From Burkholderia paludis (GTDB taxonomy: Bacteria > Pseudomonadota > Gammaproteobacteria > Burkholderiales > Burkholderiaceae), in NCBI RefSeq assembly GCF_000732615.1, contig NZ_JPGL01000049.1, forward strand, positions 1-64,000: a DNA stretch of 64,000 bases, given 5' to 3'. The position numbers and the translations under genes are program-made. Shown in pieces: positions 51,367-61,207 of this stretch. How positions within the stretch are numbered: position 1 is the stretch's first letter; every line of letters starts with the position of its first letter. The notes below the pieces were generated by a model. It did not search any database. It worked only from the letters and a program-made list of their open reading frames with translations, and had not been told where the DNA came from.

Positions 51367-53031
51367 TCAGGCCGGCTTCTTCTTGGCCCCGCCGAGCTTG
51401 CGCGTGATGTAGTACTGCTGCGCGATCGACAGCACGTTGTTCACGACGTAGTACAGCACCAGGCCGGCCGGGAAGAAGAAGAACATGACCGAGAACGCGA
51501 TCGGCATGAACTTCATCATCTTCGCCTGGACCGGGTCCGGCGGGGTCGGGTTCAGACTCGTCTGCACGTACATCGACACGGCCATCAGCACCGGGAGGAT
51601 GAAGAACGGATCGCGTTGCGACAGGTCGTGAATCCACAGAATCCACGGCGCACCGCGCATTTCGACCGAAGCCAGCAGCACCCAGTACAGCGAGATGAAC
51701 ACCGGGATCTGGATCACGACCGGCAGACAGCCGCCGAACGGATTGACCTTCTCGGTCTTGTACAGCTCCATCAGCGCTGCGTTCATCTTCTGCGGATCGC
51801 TCTTGAAGCGTTCGCGCAGCGCCTGCATGCGCGGCGTGATTTCCTTCATGCGCGCCATCGACTTGTAGCTCGCGGCCGACAGCGGGAAGAACACCGCCTT
51901 GATCAGGATCGTGAGCAGCACGATCGACCAGCCCCAGTTGCCGATGTAGCTGTGGATCTTCTCGAGCAGCCAGAACAGCGGCTTCGCGATGATCGTCACC
52001 CAGCCGTAATCCTTCACGAGCTCCAGGCCCGGCGCGATGCCTTCGAGCATGCGCTCTTCTTCCGGACCGGCGAACAGGCGTGCCTGCACGTCGGCCGACT
52101 GGCCCGGCGCGATCGCGGCGACCGGCTGCTTCACGCCGACGCGATACAGCGTCGGATCGATCTTTTCAGCGTAGATGTCGCGCTTCACGCCCTGCTGCGG
52201 AATCCAGGCCGACGCGAAGTAGTGCTGCACCATCGCGACCCAGCCGTTGTCGGCGGAGGTCACGTAGTCGGCCTTGTTCTTGTCGAGGTCGCCGAAGTTG
52301 ATCTTCTGGAAGTGCTTCGCGTCCGTGTAGACCGCCGGCCCGAGGAACGTATGCGAGAACATCGGCGTTTCGACGGCCGTGTTGTCGCGCACCAGTTCCA
52401 TGTAGACCGTCGGCGAAACCGGCGCGGTGCCGACGTTGTCGATCTTCGTATCGACGCCGATCACGTAGCTGCCGCGCGTGAACGTGTAGGTCTTCACGAC
52501 CTTCACGCCGCCCTTCACCGGCGATTCGAACGACAGCTTCAGCGCGTTCTGGTCACCCGTCATCGACGTCGAGCCCGCGTTCAGCTGCGTGTAGACGTCG
52601 TTGTGGTTCGGGAAATCGCCGCCGAGCAGGCCCGTGCGCGCGAGATACGTGTGGCCGGCCGTGTGGTCGAACAGCGTGATGTACAGGTCGGGCTGCTTGC
52701 CGTCGCCCTGCTTCTTCAGCGTCAGCTTCGCCAGCGTGCCGCCGCGCGTGTCGATTTCGCCGTCGTACACGTCGGTCGAGAACTTCACGAGCTGCGCCTG
52801 CGCGGCCGGAGCCGTGGTCGACGGTGCGGCGCCGGCCGCGGCGGCAGGCACGTCACCTGCGTTCGTCGTCGCGCCCGTGCCCGATGCGCCGCCGGCCGCG
52901 GCCGCGGGGACCGTCTGCGTGGCGCTCGGGAAGAACATCGACGGGCGTCCATGGGACCGCTGCCAGTTGTCGTACAGCATGACAGCTGACATGAAGAAGA
53001 TCACCCATAGGACGGTGCGTTTGATATCCAT
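51367..53031 (-). CDS. yidC: Membrane protein insertase YidC
   Basis: A 554-residue Oxa1/YidC insertase. An N-terminal helix (VLWVIFFMSAVMLYDNW) is followed by a large periplasmic domain (about residues 60-350) and five C-terminal helices with the conserved core ASYKSMARMKEITPRMQALRERFK and GCLPVVIQIPVFISLYWVL. The start at 53031 (MDIKRTVLW) is standard; the frame to 53238 is the shadow of yidD. Confidence 0.95.
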   Translation of the reverse strand: MDIKRTVLWVIFFMSAVMLYDNWQRSHGRPSMFFPSATQTVPAAAAGGASGTGATTNAGDVPAAAAGAAPSTTAPAAQAQLVKFSTDVYDGEIDTRGGTLAKLTLKKQGDGKQPDLYITLFDHTAGHTYLARTGLLGGDFPNHNDVYTQLNAGSTSMTGDQNALKLSFESPVKGGVKVVKTYTFTRGSYVIGVDTKIDNVGTAPVSPTVYMELVRDNTAVETPMFSHTFLGPAVYTDAKHFQKINFGDLDKNKADYVTSADNGWVAMVQHYFASAWIPQQGVKRDIYAEKIDPTLYRVGVKQPVAAIAPGQSADVQARLFAGPEEERMLEGIAPGLELVKDYGWVTIIAKPLFWLLEKIHSYIGNWGWSIVLLTILIKAVFFPLSAASYKSMARMKEITPRMQALRERFKSDPQKMNAALMELYKTEKVNPFGGCLPVVIQIPVFISLYWVLLASVEMRGAPWILWIHDLSQRDPFFILPVLMAVSMYVQTSLNPTPPDPVQAKMMKFMPIAFSVMFFFFPAGLVLYYVVNNVLSIAQQYYITRKLGGAKKKPA

Positions 53032-53039
53032 GCGTTGTC

Positions 53040-53306
53040 TCAGAGTCGATGGGACCGCGCGTCGGCTTCGCCGTGAGCGCGAGTGTCGGAGTTGGGCGGC
53101 GGGACGAGGTCGATGCCGCCCGCGGAAAACGGATGGCATCGGCACACGCGCCTGACGGCGAGATACGTGCCGCGCGCGGCGCCATGATACTGGATTGCCT
53201 CGCGCGCGTAATCCGAACAGGAAGGATAAAAACGGCAACGGTTGCCGAGCATCGGGCTCACGGCAACCTTGTAGAAGCGCAGCAAGGCGATCAGTACCGT
53301 TTCCAT
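53040..53306 (-). CDS. yidD: Membrane protein insertion efficiency factor YidD
   Basis: An 88-residue protein. RFYKVAVSPMLGNRCRFYPSCSDYAREAIQYHGAARGTYLAVRRVCRCHPF has the three conserved Cys of YidD. It is an amphipathic membrane-associated helper of YidC. It lies between rnpA and yidC in the classic order. Confidence 0.95.
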   Translation of the reverse strand: METVLIALLRFYKVAVSPMLGNRCRFYPSCSDYAREAIQYHGAARGTYLAVRRVCRCHPFSAGGIDLVPPPNSDTRAHGEADARSHRL

Positions 53307-53381
53307 ACCTTGGGCGGCGCCGTACGGCGCCGCGTCAAAACCGGCCGGGCAGGCGCGAACGCCGCGCCGGGCACGGATGCG

Positions 53382-53852
53382 TCACTCGGACGCGGGCTTC
53401 GACGCACGGCGGGCGATTTCCCGGACTGCCCTGTCGAGCAGTTCGCGGATCTCGGCCGCGCACATCGCCGCGAGCGGGGCGGAAGCCGCGCTCGGCAGCG
53501 CTTTCTTGTCGAAGCGCGTGTGCTGCCGCAGCAGCAGGTCGTAACCGGCGAACTCGGCCCGGCGCAAGCGAAACGCATCGCGCGCCAGCCGCTTCACGAG
53601 GTTACGCGTTACCGCACGCGGCGCATACTTCTTGCCGATGACCAGCCCCAGACGCGCGGGTTGACCGGTCGGCTTGCCGTAAATCACGAAGTGCGCGGAG
53701 CGCCGCCAAGGGCGCAAACGAAAAACGGATGAAAATTCATCCGTTTTCAGAAGTCGCGCAGCTTTCGGGAAGGCGGCTTTCGTCTGCGACGGATTCGCAC
53801 CCGGCTCGACGGCACCTTCCGCAGGACTGCGGACGGCGGACACAGCGCGCAA
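53382..53852 (-). CDS. rnpA: Ribonuclease P protein component
   Basis: RNase P protein that assists the RNA subunit in trimming tRNA 5' ends. Core FPKAARLLKTDEFSSVFR ... RLGLVIGKKYAPRAVTRNLVKRLARDAFRLRR holds the RNR-type motif. The listed frame gives 156 residues; a start nearer the core is possible since the first 25 residues are low in conservation. It follows rpmH by 6 bases. Confidence 0.9.
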   Translation of the reverse strand: MRAVSAVRSPAEGAVEPGANPSQTKAAFPKAARLLKTDEFSSVFRLRPWRRSAHFVIYGKPTGQPARLGLVIGKKYAPRAVTRNLVKRLARDAFRLRRAEFAGYDLLLRQHTRFDKKALPSAASAPLAAMCAAEIRELLDRAVREIARRASKPASE

Positions 53853-53858
53853 CCTGCC

Positions 53859-53993
53859 TTAGATGGCGAGGCGCTTGCGGCCCTTCGCGCGGCGAGCGTT
53901 GATGACCTTGCGGCCACCTGCCGTCTTCATACGGACACGGAAGCCATGGGTGCGCTTGCGGCGCGTCACGGACGGTTGGTAAGTACGTTTCAT
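53859..53993 (-). CDS. rpmH: 50S ribosomal protein L34
   Basis: The 44-residue [42 protein letters not shown] is unmistakable. It is the first gene of the minus-strand rpmH-rnpA-yidD-yidC series, transcribed away from dnaA. Confidence 0.97.
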
Positions 53994-54108
53994 GATGTTC
54001 TCACTTGTTCGAGAATGTCGAAATTCAGGGGACCGCGTGCCCTTAACCGGAGGCATTCGGGCGAACGCAATCGCCAGGAATACAGGATTGGTTTTCGCGG
54101 AACCCGCT

Positions 54109-54137
54109 ATTTAAACCGTTTTTCTCTTGACGGTCAA
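54109..54137 (-). promoter_or_regulatory. Promoter of the rpmH operon
   Basis: On the minus strand, TTGACC (54137-54132), 17 bases, then TTAAAT (54114-54109). It lies 116 bases upstream of rpmH in the most AT-rich part of the gap. Confidence 0.6.
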
Positions 54138-54203
54138 TACTTTAGGAGTCGTCCGCCTGTGCCGGCCCGCGCCGATCCGGCCCCGCGACTCACAGCCCCG
54201 GCC

Positions 54204-54212
54204 TGTGGATAA
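54204..54212 (-). other. DnaA box upstream of dnaA
   Basis: TGTGGATAA is the reverse complement of TTATCCACA, an exact DnaA site. It suits dnaA autoregulation and possibly origin function. Confidence 0.7.
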
Positions 54213-54414
54213 CTCGCGCTGTGGCCGCGTTTGGCGGTAGAATCTCGCCTTATCTCCAAGAATCCCGCACGCCGCTTCGGCCCGCGCCTGCCCCTCCACG
54301 ACTGTGACGCAGGCGTCCGAGGCACGCTCGCACGACCGCTTCGGGCCTTGTTGCGCCACCGCTACAAGGGCGCCGGCGAGCCGCGCTGTGCACGCAAAAA
54401 ACGACAGTTACTTG

Positions 54415-55983
54415 ATGAACGATTTCTGGCAACACTGTTCCGCACTGCTGGAGCGCGAGCTGACGCCCCAGCAGTACGTGACGTGGATCAAACCCTTGGC
54501 CCCGGTGGCCTTCGATGCGTCGGCGAACACGCTGTCCATCGCCGCGCCGAACCGCTTCAAGCTGGACTGGGTCAAGAGCCAGTTTTCGGGACGGATCTCC
54601 GATCTGGCCCGCGAATTCTGGAACACGCCGATCGAAGTCCAGTTCGTCCTCGATCCCAAGGCGGGCATGCGCGGCGCCGCAGCCGGCGCGGCGCCGGCCG
54701 CCCCGCGCGCGCCGCTGGCGCCGAGCGGCCCGGCCGCCCAGGTCGCCGCGATCGCCGCCAACCTGAGCGCGCAGGCTGCTGCAGCACCGGCCGACGCGCC
54801 GATGACGCCGTCGGCGGCTGCCGCGCACCACCTGAACGCCGACGACGCCGACATCGACCTGCCCAGCCTGCCCGCGCACGAAGCGGCCGCCGGCCGCCGC
54901 ACGTGGCGCCCAGGCCCCGGCGCCGCGCCCGCCGCCGGCGGTGAAGCCGATTCGATGTACGAACGCTCGAAGCTGAACCCCGTGCTCACGTTCGACAACT
55001 TCGTGACCGGCAAGGCCAACCAGCTCGCGCGCGCCGCCGCGATCCAGGTCGCCGACAACCCGGGCATCTCGTACAACCCGCTGTTCCTGTACGGCGGCGT
55101 CGGCCTCGGCAAGACCCACCTGATCCACGCGATCGGCAACCAGTTGCTGCTCGACAAGGCCGGCGCGCGGATCCGCTACATCCATGCGGAACAGTACGTG
55201 TCCGACGTGGTGAAGGCGTACCAGCGCAAGGCGTTCGACGATTTCAAGCGCTACTACCATTCGCTCGACCTGCTGCTGATCGACGATATCCAGTTCTTCT
55301 CCGGCAAGTCGCGCACGCAGGAGGAATTCTTCTACGCGTTCGAGGCGCTGGTCGCGAACAAGGCGCAGGTGATCATCACCAGCGATACGTACCCGAAGGA
55401 AATCTCGGGCATCGACGATCGCCTGATCTCGCGCTTCGACTCCGGCCTCACCGTCGCGATCGAGCCGCCCGAGCTGGAGATGCGCGTCGCGATCCTGATG
55501 CGCAAGGCGCAATCGGAATACGTGAACCTGTCGGAGGACGTCGCGTTCTTCGTCGCGAAGCACCTGCGCTCGAACGTGCGCGAACTCGAAGGCGCGCTGC
55601 GCAAGATCCTCGCGTATTCGAAGTTCCACGGCCGCGAGATCTCGATCGAGCTGACCAAGGAAGCGCTGAAGGACCTGCTGACCGTGCAGAACCGGCAGAT
55701 TTCGGTCGAGAACATCCAGAAGACCGTCGCCGACTTCTACAACATCAAGGTCGCCGACATGTATTCCAAGAAGCGCCCCGCGAACATCGCGCGGCCGCGG
55801 CAGATCGCGATGTATCTCGCGAAGGAACTCACGCAGAAGAGCCTGCCGGAAATCGGCGAGCTGTTCGGCGGGCGCGATCACACCACCGTGCTGCACGCGG
55901 TGCGCAAGATCGCCGACGAGCGCAGCAAGGACGCGCAGCTCAACCACGAGCTGCACGTGCTGGAACAGACGCTGAAGGGCTGA
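54415..55983 (+). CDS. dnaA: Chromosomal replication initiator DnaA
   Basis: A 522-residue AAA+ initiator. Domain I begins MNDFWQHCSALLERELTPQQYVTWIKPL. A long Ala/Pro-rich domain II covers about residues 85-180. Walker A is GGVGLGKTH, Walker B LLLIDDIQFF. The C-terminal DNA-binding signature GRDHTTVLHAVRKI is intact. The ATG at 54415 is standard; the frame to 54304 is not coding. Confidence 0.97.
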   Translation: MNDFWQHCSALLERELTPQQYVTWIKPLAPVAFDASANTLSIAAPNRFKLDWVKSQFSGRISDLAREFWNTPIEVQFVLDPKAGMRGAAAGAAPAAPRAPLAPSGPAAQVAAIAANLSAQAAAAPADAPMTPSAAAAHHLNADDADIDLPSLPAHEAAAGRRTWRPGPGAAPAAGGEADSMYERSKLNPVLTFDNFVTGKANQLARAAAIQVADNPGISYNPLFLYGGVGLGKTHLIHAIGNQLLLDKAGARIRYIHAEQYVSDVVKAYQRKAFDDFKRYYHSLDLLLIDDIQFFSGKSRTQEEFFYAFEALVANKAQVIITSDTYPKEISGIDDRLISRFDSGLTVAIEPPELEMRVAILMRKAQSEYVNLSEDVAFFVAKHLRSNVRELEGALRKILAYSKFHGREISIELTKEALKDLLTVQNRQISVENIQKTVADFYNIKVADMYSKKRPANIARPRQIAMYLAKELTQKSLPEIGELFGGRDHTTVLHAVRKIADERSKDAQLNHELHVLEQTLKG

Positions 55984-56152
55984 GCGCGCGGGCGCGCTTG
56001 AACATTCGGCCTCCGCCCCAATTTAAGGGGGGCGGTTCGGTTTTGAGGCACAATACTGGTTTGACCGCCCCGGTGGTGGCGGGCCAAGAGCCCGGCCGGC
56101 GGGGCGCTGCGAGGCTGCTGCGCTGCAGGCCGTTACTCAACGAAGGAACTCT

Positions 56153-57259
56153 ATGCAACTGGTCAAGACCGAACGAGACACCCTCCTCAGGCCGCTGCAA
56201 ACGGTCAGCGGCATCGTCGAACGCCGCCATACGTTGCCGATCCTCGCCAACCTGCTGATCACCAAGAACGGCCCGGACGTTTCGTTCCTGTCGACCGACC
56301 TGGAGCTGCAGATCACCACGCGCGCCGATTTCGGCGTCGGCGGCGACCAGGTCGCGACCACCGTCGCGGCGCGCAAGCTGCTCGACATCCTGCGCGCGAT
56401 GCCTGACGGCCAGGTCACGCTGTCGCTCGCCGACAAGCGCCTCACCGTTCAATCGGGCAAGAGCCGTTTCGCACTGCAGACGCTGGCGGCCGACGAGTTC
56501 CCGACCGTCGCGCAGGCGAAGGATTTCGGCGCAACCCTGACCGTCCCGCAGAAGTCGTTCCGCCAGCTGCTCGGCATGGTCCACTTCGCGATGGCGCAGC
56601 AGGACATCCGCTACTACCTGAACGGCATGCTGCTCGTCGTCGACGGCGACCAGCTGATGGCCGTGGCCACCGACGGCCACCGCCTCGCGTTCTCGTCGAT
56701 GAAGCTCGAAGGCGGCACGTTCGGCCGCCAGGAAGTCATCGTGCCGCGCAAGACGATTCTCGAGCTGCAACGCCTGCTCGAAGACATCGACGACACCGTC
56801 ACCATCGACATCGCGCAAACCCAGGCCAAGTTCACGTTCGGCCAGGTCGAGCTCGTGTCGAAACTCGTCGAGGGCAAGTTCCCCGACTTCCAGCGCGTGA
56901 TCCCGAAGGCGCACAAGAACACGTTCGAGATCGGCCGTGAAGAACTGCAGCGTTCGCTGCAGCGCGCGGCAATCCTGACCTCGGACAAGTTCAAGGGCGT
57001 GCGCTGCATCATCGCGCCGGGCCAGCTGAAGATCATGTCGACCAACGCCGATCAGGAAGAGGCGCAGGAAGAACTGGAAATCGCCTACCAGGGCGATACC
57101 GTCGACATCGGCTTCAACGTCACGTATCTGCTCGACGTGCTCGCGAACCTGAAGGTCGACACCGTGCAGGTGAGCCTCGGCGACGCCAGCTCGAGCGCGC
57201 TGATCACCGTGCCCGAGAACGACGAGTTCAAGTATGTCGTGATGCCGATGCGCATCTGA
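56153..57259 (+). CDS. dnaN: DNA polymerase III beta sliding clamp
   Basis: A 368-residue clamp, starting MQLVKTERDTLLRPLQTVSGIVERRHTLPILANLLI and ending YVVMPMRI, with the three-domain repeat length expected. GAAGGAACTCT precedes the ATG. The 170-base dnaA-dnaN gap may hold a separate promoter. Confidence 0.97.
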   Translation: MQLVKTERDTLLRPLQTVSGIVERRHTLPILANLLITKNGPDVSFLSTDLELQITTRADFGVGGDQVATTVAARKLLDILRAMPDGQVTLSLADKRLTVQSGKSRFALQTLAADEFPTVAQAKDFGATLTVPQKSFRQLLGMVHFAMAQQDIRYYLNGMLLVVDGDQLMAVATDGHRLAFSSMKLEGGTFGRQEVIVPRKTILELQRLLEDIDDTVTIDIAQTQAKFTFGQVELVSKLVEGKFPDFQRVIPKAHKNTFEIGREELQRSLQRAAILTSDKFKGVRCIIAPGQLKIMSTNADQEEAQEELEIAYQGDTVDIGFNVTYLLDVLANLKVDTVQVSLGDASSSALITVPENDEFKYVVMPMRI

Positions 57260-57282
57260 CGCGCACGACATCAAGACACACA

Positions 57283-57311
57283 CCAGGGGGCGGCAAGCCC
57301 CTTTGGCGTTT
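57283..57311 (+). terminator. Possible terminator after dnaN
   Basis: CCA/TGG and GGGG/CCCC pairs around a GCGGCAAG loop, with a short internal mismatch, followed by CGTTTTT. Weaker than the other terminators here; read-through to gyrB is likely. Confidence 0.4.
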
Positions 57312-57451
57312 TTATGGCGAACCGACAACCCGTCCCTTTGGTGCCTCAGCGGCCCATTTGGACGGGCCAGGAAACTGGAGCGGCCCGGCGATTTCTCGCT
57401 GAAACGCACCGCGCCGCCACCTGAGTGGCCTCGCAGAACCGGAAGATATCC

Positions 57452-59926
57452 ATGAGTGAACAGCACAATTCGCAACCCGATAACAGCAGCTACGGCGCCT
57501 CGTCGATCCAGATCCTCGAAGGTCTGGAAGCGGTGCGCAAGCGCCCCGGGATGTACATCGGCGACACGTCTGACGGCACCGGTCTGCACCACCTCGTGTT
57601 CGAGGTGCTCGACAACTCGATCGACGAAGCGTTGGCCGGGTACTGCAACGATATTCACGTGACGATTCACGCCGACAACTCGATTTCCGTGACCGACAAC
57701 GGCCGCGGGATTCCGACCGACGTGAAGATGAACGACAAGCACGAGCCGAAGCGCAGTGCGGCGGAAATCGTGATGACCGAGCTGCACGCCGGCGGCAAGT
57801 TCGACCAGAACAGCTACAAGGTTTCCGGCGGTCTGCACGGCGTGGGTGTGTCGTGCGTGAACGCGCTGTCGAGCTGGCTGCGCCTCACGGTGCGCCGTGA
57901 CGGCAAGAAGCGGTTCATGGAGTTCCATCGCGGTGTCGCGCAGGATCGCGTGCTCGAGGTGGTCGATGGCGTGGAAGTGTCGCCGATGCTCGTGACGGGC
58001 GATACCGAGAACCGCGGCACCGAAGTGCACTTCATGGCCGATCCGACCATTTTCGGCACGGTCGAATATCACTACGACATCCTCGCGAAGCGGATGCGTG
58101 AACTCTCGTTCCTGAACAACGGCGTGCGGATTCGTTTGACCGACCTGCGCTCGGGCAAGGAAGACGATTTCGCGTTCGCCGGCGGTGTGAAGGGCTTCGT
58201 CGAATACATCAACAAGACGAAGACCAACCTGCACCCGACGATTTTCTTCGCCACCGGCGAGAAGGACGGCGTGGGCGTCGAAGTCGCAATGCAGTGGAAC
58301 GACAGCTACAACGAGAACGTGCTGTGCTTCACGAACAACATTCCGCAACGCGACGGTGGCACGCACCTGACCGGCCTGCGGGCCGCGATGACGCGCGTCA
58401 TCAACAAGTACATCACCGACAACGAAATCGCGAAGAAGGCGAAGGTCGAGACGACCGGCGACGATATGCGCGAAGGGCTTTCGTGCGTGCTGTCCGTGAA
58501 GGTGCCGGAGCCGAAGTTCAGCTCGCAGACGAAGGACAAGCTGGTTTCTTCTGAGGTTCGTGCGCCGGTTGAAGAAGTTGTGGCGAAGGCGCTGGAAGAA
58601 TTCCTTTTGGAAACGCCGATCGACGCGAAGATCATCTGCGGGAAGATCGTTGAGGCTGCTCGGGCGCGGGATGCTGCGCGGAAGGCGCGGGAAATGACGC
58701 GACGCAAGGGCGTGCTCGACGGCGTTGGTCTGCCGGGCAAGCTCGCGGACTGTCAGGAGAAGGATCCGGCTAAGTGCGAAATCTACATCGTCGAGGGTGA
58801 CTCGGCAGGTGGATCGGCGAAACAAGGGCGTGATCGCAAGTTCCAGGCGATTCTGCCGCTGCGGGGGAAGGTGCTGAACGTCGAGAAGGCGCGCTACGAC
58901 AAGCTGCTGTCGTCGGAACAGATCGTCACGCTCGTGACCGCGCTTGGGTGCGGCATCGGCAAGGAAGACTACAACCTCGACAAGCTGCGCTATCACCGCA
59001 TCATCATCATGACCGACGCGGACGTCGACGGTGCCCACATCCGGACGCTGCTGCTCACGTTCCTGTATCGCCAGATGCCGGACATGATCGAGCGCGGGTA
59101 CGTGTATATCGCGCAGCCGCCGCTTTACAAGATCAAGGCGGGCAAGGACGAGCGGTATCTGAAGGATGACGTGGAGCTCAACGCGCACATGCTGCGGTTG
59201 GCGCTGCAGGGGTCGGAGCTGGTGCCGGGTGAAAATGCGGCGGCGATTTCGGGCGATGCGCTTGGGGAGCTGGCGCGGTCGTATCTGCTGTCGAAGAGCG
59301 TGATCGAGCGGTTGAGCCGGTTGTATGACCCGGCCGCGCTGGAAGCGGTCATGGATGGCGTGGTGATCGATCTCTCCAACGAGGCTTCGACTGAGGCTTC
59401 GGCGAAGGCGTTGCACGCCGCGTTGCATGACGAAGCGCTGAAGAACGAAGTGCGTGTCGTGCCTTCGTATGACCCGGTTCGCGAACAGCGGTCGCTGCAT
59501 GTCGAGCGTACGCACCACGGCAACGTGCGGGTTTCGGTCATCGACCAGGAATTCCAGCACACGGCGGATTATCAGCAGCTCGTGACCACCGCGAATACGT
59601 TCAAGGGGCTCATCGGGGAAGGCGCGGTCATCAAGCGCGGTGAGCGCAACATGGTTGTCGCGGACTTCAAGAGCGCGATGAAGTGGCTGCTGGCAGATGC
59701 CGAGCGGAACGTTTCGAAGCAGCGGTATAAGGGGCTGGGGGAGATGAACCCCGGGCAGCTGTGGGAAACGACGATGGATCCGGCCGTGCGGCGGTTGCTG
59801 CGTGTGCAGATCGAGGATGCGATTGCGGCGGATGGGATCTTTACTACCCTCATGGGGGATGATGTGGAGCCGCGGCGGGCGTTTATCGAGTCGAATGCGT
59901 TGCGGGCGGGGAATATTGACGTTTGA
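57452..59926 (+). CDS. gyrB: DNA gyrase subunit B
   Basis: An 824-residue ATPase subunit of gyrase. The ATP site has DNGRGIPTD and KVSGGLHGVGVSCVNAL. The Toprim domain has EGDSAGGSAKQGRDR and the metal motif DADVDGAHIRTLLLTF. The C-terminal GLGEMNPGQLWETTMDP is standard. The start at 57452 (MSEQHNSQ) is preferred. The 3' half uses markedly more G-ending codons than the 5' half. Confidence 0.97.
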   Translation: MSEQHNSQPDNSSYGASSIQILEGLEAVRKRPGMYIGDTSDGTGLHHLVFEVLDNSIDEALAGYCNDIHVTIHADNSISVTDNGRGIPTDVKMNDKHEPKRSAAEIVMTELHAGGKFDQNSYKVSGGLHGVGVSCVNALSSWLRLTVRRDGKKRFMEFHRGVAQDRVLEVVDGVEVSPMLVTGDTENRGTEVHFMADPTIFGTVEYHYDILAKRMRELSFLNNGVRIRLTDLRSGKEDDFAFAGGVKGFVEYINKTKTNLHPTIFFATGEKDGVGVEVAMQWNDSYNENVLCFTNNIPQRDGGTHLTGLRAAMTRVINKYITDNEIAKKAKVETTGDDMREGLSCVLSVKVPEPKFSSQTKDKLVSSEVRAPVEEVVAKALEEFLLETPIDAKIICGKIVEAARARDAARKAREMTRRKGVLDGVGLPGKLADCQEKDPAKCEIYIVEGDSAGGSAKQGRDRKFQAILPLRGKVLNVEKARYDKLLSSEQIVTLVTALGCGIGKEDYNLDKLRYHRIIIMTDADVDGAHIRTLLLTFLYRQMPDMIERGYVYIAQPPLYKIKAGKDERYLKDDVELNAHMLRLALQGSELVPGENAAAISGDALGELARSYLLSKSVIERLSRLYDPAALEAVMDGVVIDLSNEASTEASAKALHAALHDEALKNEVRVVPSYDPVREQRSLHVERTHHGNVRVSVIDQEFQHTADYQQLVTTANTFKGLIGEGAVIKRGERNMVVADFKSAMKWLLADAERNVSKQRYKGLGEMNPGQLWETTMDPAVRRLLRVQIEDAIAADGIFTTLMGDDVEPRRAFIESNALRAGNIDV

Positions 59927-60065
59927 GCGCACTGCCAGCCGTGGGGCGCCAGAGTAAGTGTGACTGGCGCCATATTTTTGCAACTGACCCTGACCCAGGA
60001 AATAGTCCGGTTCAAAAGTAGAGAAATTCGGCATGATGTGTCCAAGCGGACACGAAGGCCATGCC

Positions 60066-60332
60066 ATGAAGACGAGCAAGTTTACGGAAGAGCAGATCGC
60101 ATTTGCACTGAAGCAAGCCGAGCTGGGGACGAAGGTCGAAGAGATCTGCCGCAAGCTCGGAATTAGCGAAGCGACCTTCTACAACTGGAAGAAGAAATTC
60201 GGAGGGCTGGGACCTTCCGAACTGCGCCGCTTGCGCCAGCTCGAAGAGGAAAACACGAAGCTGAAGCGGCTCGTGGCTGACCTGAGCCTGGACAAGGCCA
60301 TGCTGCAGGACGTACTCGCAAAAAAGCTCTGA
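60066..60332 (+). CDS. IS3-family transposase OrfA
   Basis: An 88-residue protein. MKTSKFTEEQIAFALKQAELGTKVEEICRKLGISEATFYNWKKKFGGL is the HTH_Tnp_1 domain, followed by a leucine-zipper-like helix (LRRLRQLEEENTKLKRLVADLSLDKAMLQDVL). The slippery A-AAA-AAG (60320-60326) near its end should allow a -1 shift to make the OrfAB transposase. Confidence 0.9.
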   Translation: MKTSKFTEEQIAFALKQAELGTKVEEICRKLGISEATFYNWKKKFGGLGPSELRRLRQLEEENTKLKRLVADLSLDKAMLQDVLAKKL

Positions 60333-60349
60333 AGCCTGCCCGTCGGCGC

Positions 60350-61207
60350 ATGTTGATCGATGAATTGCGTGATCGCTATCGAACCAGTCTGACGAAGACT
60401 TGCGCGCTATTTGGCATGTCTCGTTCGCTGTATCGGTATCAGTCAGTCGCGCGTGATTCGTCGGCGCTGCTCATGCGTATCAAAGAGATCACCGCCACGC
60501 GCGTGCACTACGGCTATCGACGCGTTCACGTGGTCCTGCGACGGGAAGGCTGGCGAGATAACTGCAAGCGCGTCTACAGGCTGTATCGGGCGGAAGGCCT
60601 GTCGCTGCGGCACAAGCGGCCACGACGCAACAAGTCGGCGCGACTGCGACAGCCCAAGCATATCGTGACTGCGATCAACGAAATCTGGAGCATGGATTTC
60701 GTTGCAGATGCACTGTTCGATGGGCGACGCCTTCGGACGCTGACCGTCGTCGACAACTACACACGGGAATGCCTGGCCATCGAGGTTGGACAAAGCCTGA
60801 AGGGAGAGCATGTGGTCGAAGCGCTGACGCGTATCACCGCCATGCGCGGGCACCCTGCCACGATCAAGGTCGACAACGGCAGCGAGTTCATCTCGAAGGC
60901 AATGGATCGCTGGGCATATGAACATGGCGTTGAACTGGATTTCAGCCGGCCGGGCACACCTACTGACAACGCCAAGGTCGAAAGCTTCAACGGGCGCTTC
61001 CGGCAAGAATGTCTGAACGCGCATTGGTTCTTGTCATTGGCCGACGCGCAGAGCAAAATCGATGACTGGCGCACGTACTATAACGAGGTTCGTCCCCACT
61101 CTGCATTGCAGTGGATGACGCCCGCCGAATTCGCCCGTCAGGCAAGGGAATCCGCCTCGCCTGACAACTCAACCAAGCCGGAAATCTCCACTTCCGACCG
61201 GGACTAA
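60350..61207 (+). CDS. IS3-family transposase OrfB (DDE integrase domain)
   Basis: 285 residues with an intact DDE core: WSMDFVADALFDGRRLRTLTVVDNYTRECLAIEV (first Asp), IKVDNGSEFISKAMDRWA (second Asp) and TDNAKVESFNGRFRQECLNAHWF (Glu). Normally made as a fusion with OrfA by frameshifting, so the ATG at 60350 may be little used. The gene appears undamaged. Confidence 0.93.
   Translation: MLIDELRDRYRTSLTKTCALFGMSRSLYRYQSVARDSSALLMRIKEITATRVHYGYRRVHVVLRREGWRDNCKRVYRLYRAEGLSLRHKRPRRNKSARLRQPKHIVTAINEIWSMDFVADALFDGRRLRTLTVVDNYTRECLAIEVGQSLKGEHVVEALTRITAMRGHPATIKVDNGSEFISKAMDRWAYEHGVELDFSRPGTPTDNAKVESFNGRFRQECLNAHWFLSLADAQSKIDDWRTYYNEVRPHSALQWMTPAEFARQARESASPDNSTKPEISTSDRD

Larger units (their letters stand above)
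53994..54414. other. rpmH-dnaA intergenic region, part of the origin area
   Basis: It contains the rpmH promoter and a perfect DnaA box (TGTGGATAA, 54204-54212). No protein gene is present. Only one exact box is visible, so the full oriC cannot be delimited here. Confidence 0.55.

Noticed and set aside
55940..60154. A 1404-residue minus-strand open frame across dnaN and gyrB
   Set aside because: Antisense shadow of two certain genes, His/Arg/Leu-rich with no domain.
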